Shown piece after piece: positions 63,783 to 64,000 of a stretch of DNA of 64,000 bases. Both the position numbers and the translations under genes were made by a program. The notes beneath the pieces were generated by a model. That model had not been told where the DNA came from, did not search any database, and saw only the letters and a program-made list of their open reading frames with translations. The first letter of the stretch is position 1; the number at the start of each line of letters is the position of its first letter. Origin of the DNA: Verrucomicrobiales bacterium (lineage in GTDB: Bacteria; Verrucomicrobiota; Verrucomicrobiia; Verrucomicrobiales; DEV007); assembly GCA_029213195.1 (NCBI GenBank), contig JARGNI010000007.1, positions 1 to 64,000 on the forward strand. Reading direction: 5' to 3'.

Positions 63783-64000
63783 ATGACTCCGGACCAAATC
63801 CTTGCCTACGTTCTTCCCGCCTTCGCCTTTGCCATTGGTGCCAGCATTGGATCGTTTCTCAATGTGGTCATCTACCGCGTTCCCAATGGGCTGAGCGTCA
63901 ACGAGCCCAAGCGTTCTTTCTGTCCCAACTGCAAAACGCAGATTCCGATGCGGTTGAATATTCCGCTCGTGACTTGGCTGATGTTGCGAGGGAAGTGCAA
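63783..64000 (+). CDS. pilD: Prepilin peptidase (partial, 5' end)
   Basis: The first 72 residues, cut by the window end. 'AFAIGASIGSFLNVVIYRVPNG' is the first transmembrane segment, and 'SFCPNCKTQIP' starts the zinc-binding pair that continues past the end ('LRGKC'). PilD/GspO-type enzymes cleave the leader of type IV prepilins and methylate the new N-terminus. A CGGAG sequence sits 8 bases before the ATG, one of the few Shine-Dalgarno-like sites in the window. Confidence 0.93.
   Translation, partial: MTPDQILAYVLPAFAFAIGASIGSFLNVVIYRVPNGLSVNEPKRSFCPNCKTQIPMRLNIPLVTWLMLRGKC

Noticed and set aside
1-64000. CRISPR array, prophage, transposase or complete defence system
   Set aside because: I saw no regularly spaced repeats, no phage structural genes, no transposase and no restriction or toxin-antitoxin set.

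Overview
The window looks like a chromosomal segment of a free-living, probably aquatic member of the Verrucomicrobiota, or a near relative in the PVC group. This is inferred from gene content, not from a search. The content includes several secreted sulfatases, a DUF1080-type protein, an AXE1-type esterase, a Yellow/MRJP-type protein, DUF4407, secreted coiled-coil proteins with repeated 'GDLDGAL'-like helices, and an HPr kinase/HPr/enzyme I set with no sugar permease. Outer-membrane traits (a beta-barrel porin, lipoproteins, MpaA) indicate a Gram-negative envelope. Most starts have no recognisable Shine-Dalgarno sequence.

Layout. 0.2-4.1 kb: secreted proteins of unknown function, then yaaA. 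4.3-8.4 kb: a small membrane protein, dus, a PhyH dioxygenase, a radical SAM protein and a DhnA-type aldolase. 8.5-8.8 kb: the decayed 3' end of a fasciclin gene with its terminator still in place. 8.9-14.4 kb: mgtE, tRNA-Ala(GGC) and a 1263-residue TPM-like coiled-coil membrane protein with a Ser/Gly tail. 14.6-22.7 kb: a secreted EEP hydrolase, pyrC, a sulfatase divergent from a DUF1080 protein, gltX, a 206-bp MITE-like element with an apparent 11-bp target duplication, and an AXE1-type esterase. 22.8-25.1 kb: tdh-kbl, for threonine breakdown to glycine and acetyl-CoA. 25.1-31.4 kb: UvrD-like helicase, PIN-PhoH ATPase, a frameshifted low-molecular-weight phosphatase, a response regulator with a PAS histidine kinase, and a small lipoprotein. 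31.4-36.8 kb: mpaA, a second sulfatase divergent from an SGNH hydrolase, and a TetR-like gene followed by an ABC1/UbiB-type kinase. 36.8-42.1 kb: DAHP synthase, LOG-family protein, rnhB-yraN and a DUF4407 protein. 42.7-52.7 kb: a long minus-strand run of hrpB, lipoprotein, murA, prmC, MRJP-type protein, ptsI, ptsH and hprK. 52.8-56.4 kb: a porin, a regulatory gap with a 24-bp perfect palindrome, an alpha/beta hydrolase and a sugar isomerase/epimerase-like protein. 56.5-60 kb: a PAP2 phosphatase and ppk1. 60-64 kb: a PanB-like protein with altered active-site motifs, a second coiled-coil secreted protein, a third sulfatase, a small lipoprotein and the start of a prepilin peptidase.

Functionally the segment mixes housekeeping genes (gltX, murA, prmC, pyrC, rnhB, aroG, tRNA-Ala) with a saccharide-degrading exterior (three sulfatases, DUF1080, AXE1, SGNH, EEP, porin). 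The regulatory PTS genes may report on carbon or nitrogen status. I see no CRISPR array, prophage, transposase or complete defence system. The best candidates for new biology are the giant TPM-like protein, the TetR-fold/ABC1 pair, the altered PanB-like enzyme, the MITE-like element beside gltX and the palindromic control region upstream of the porin.
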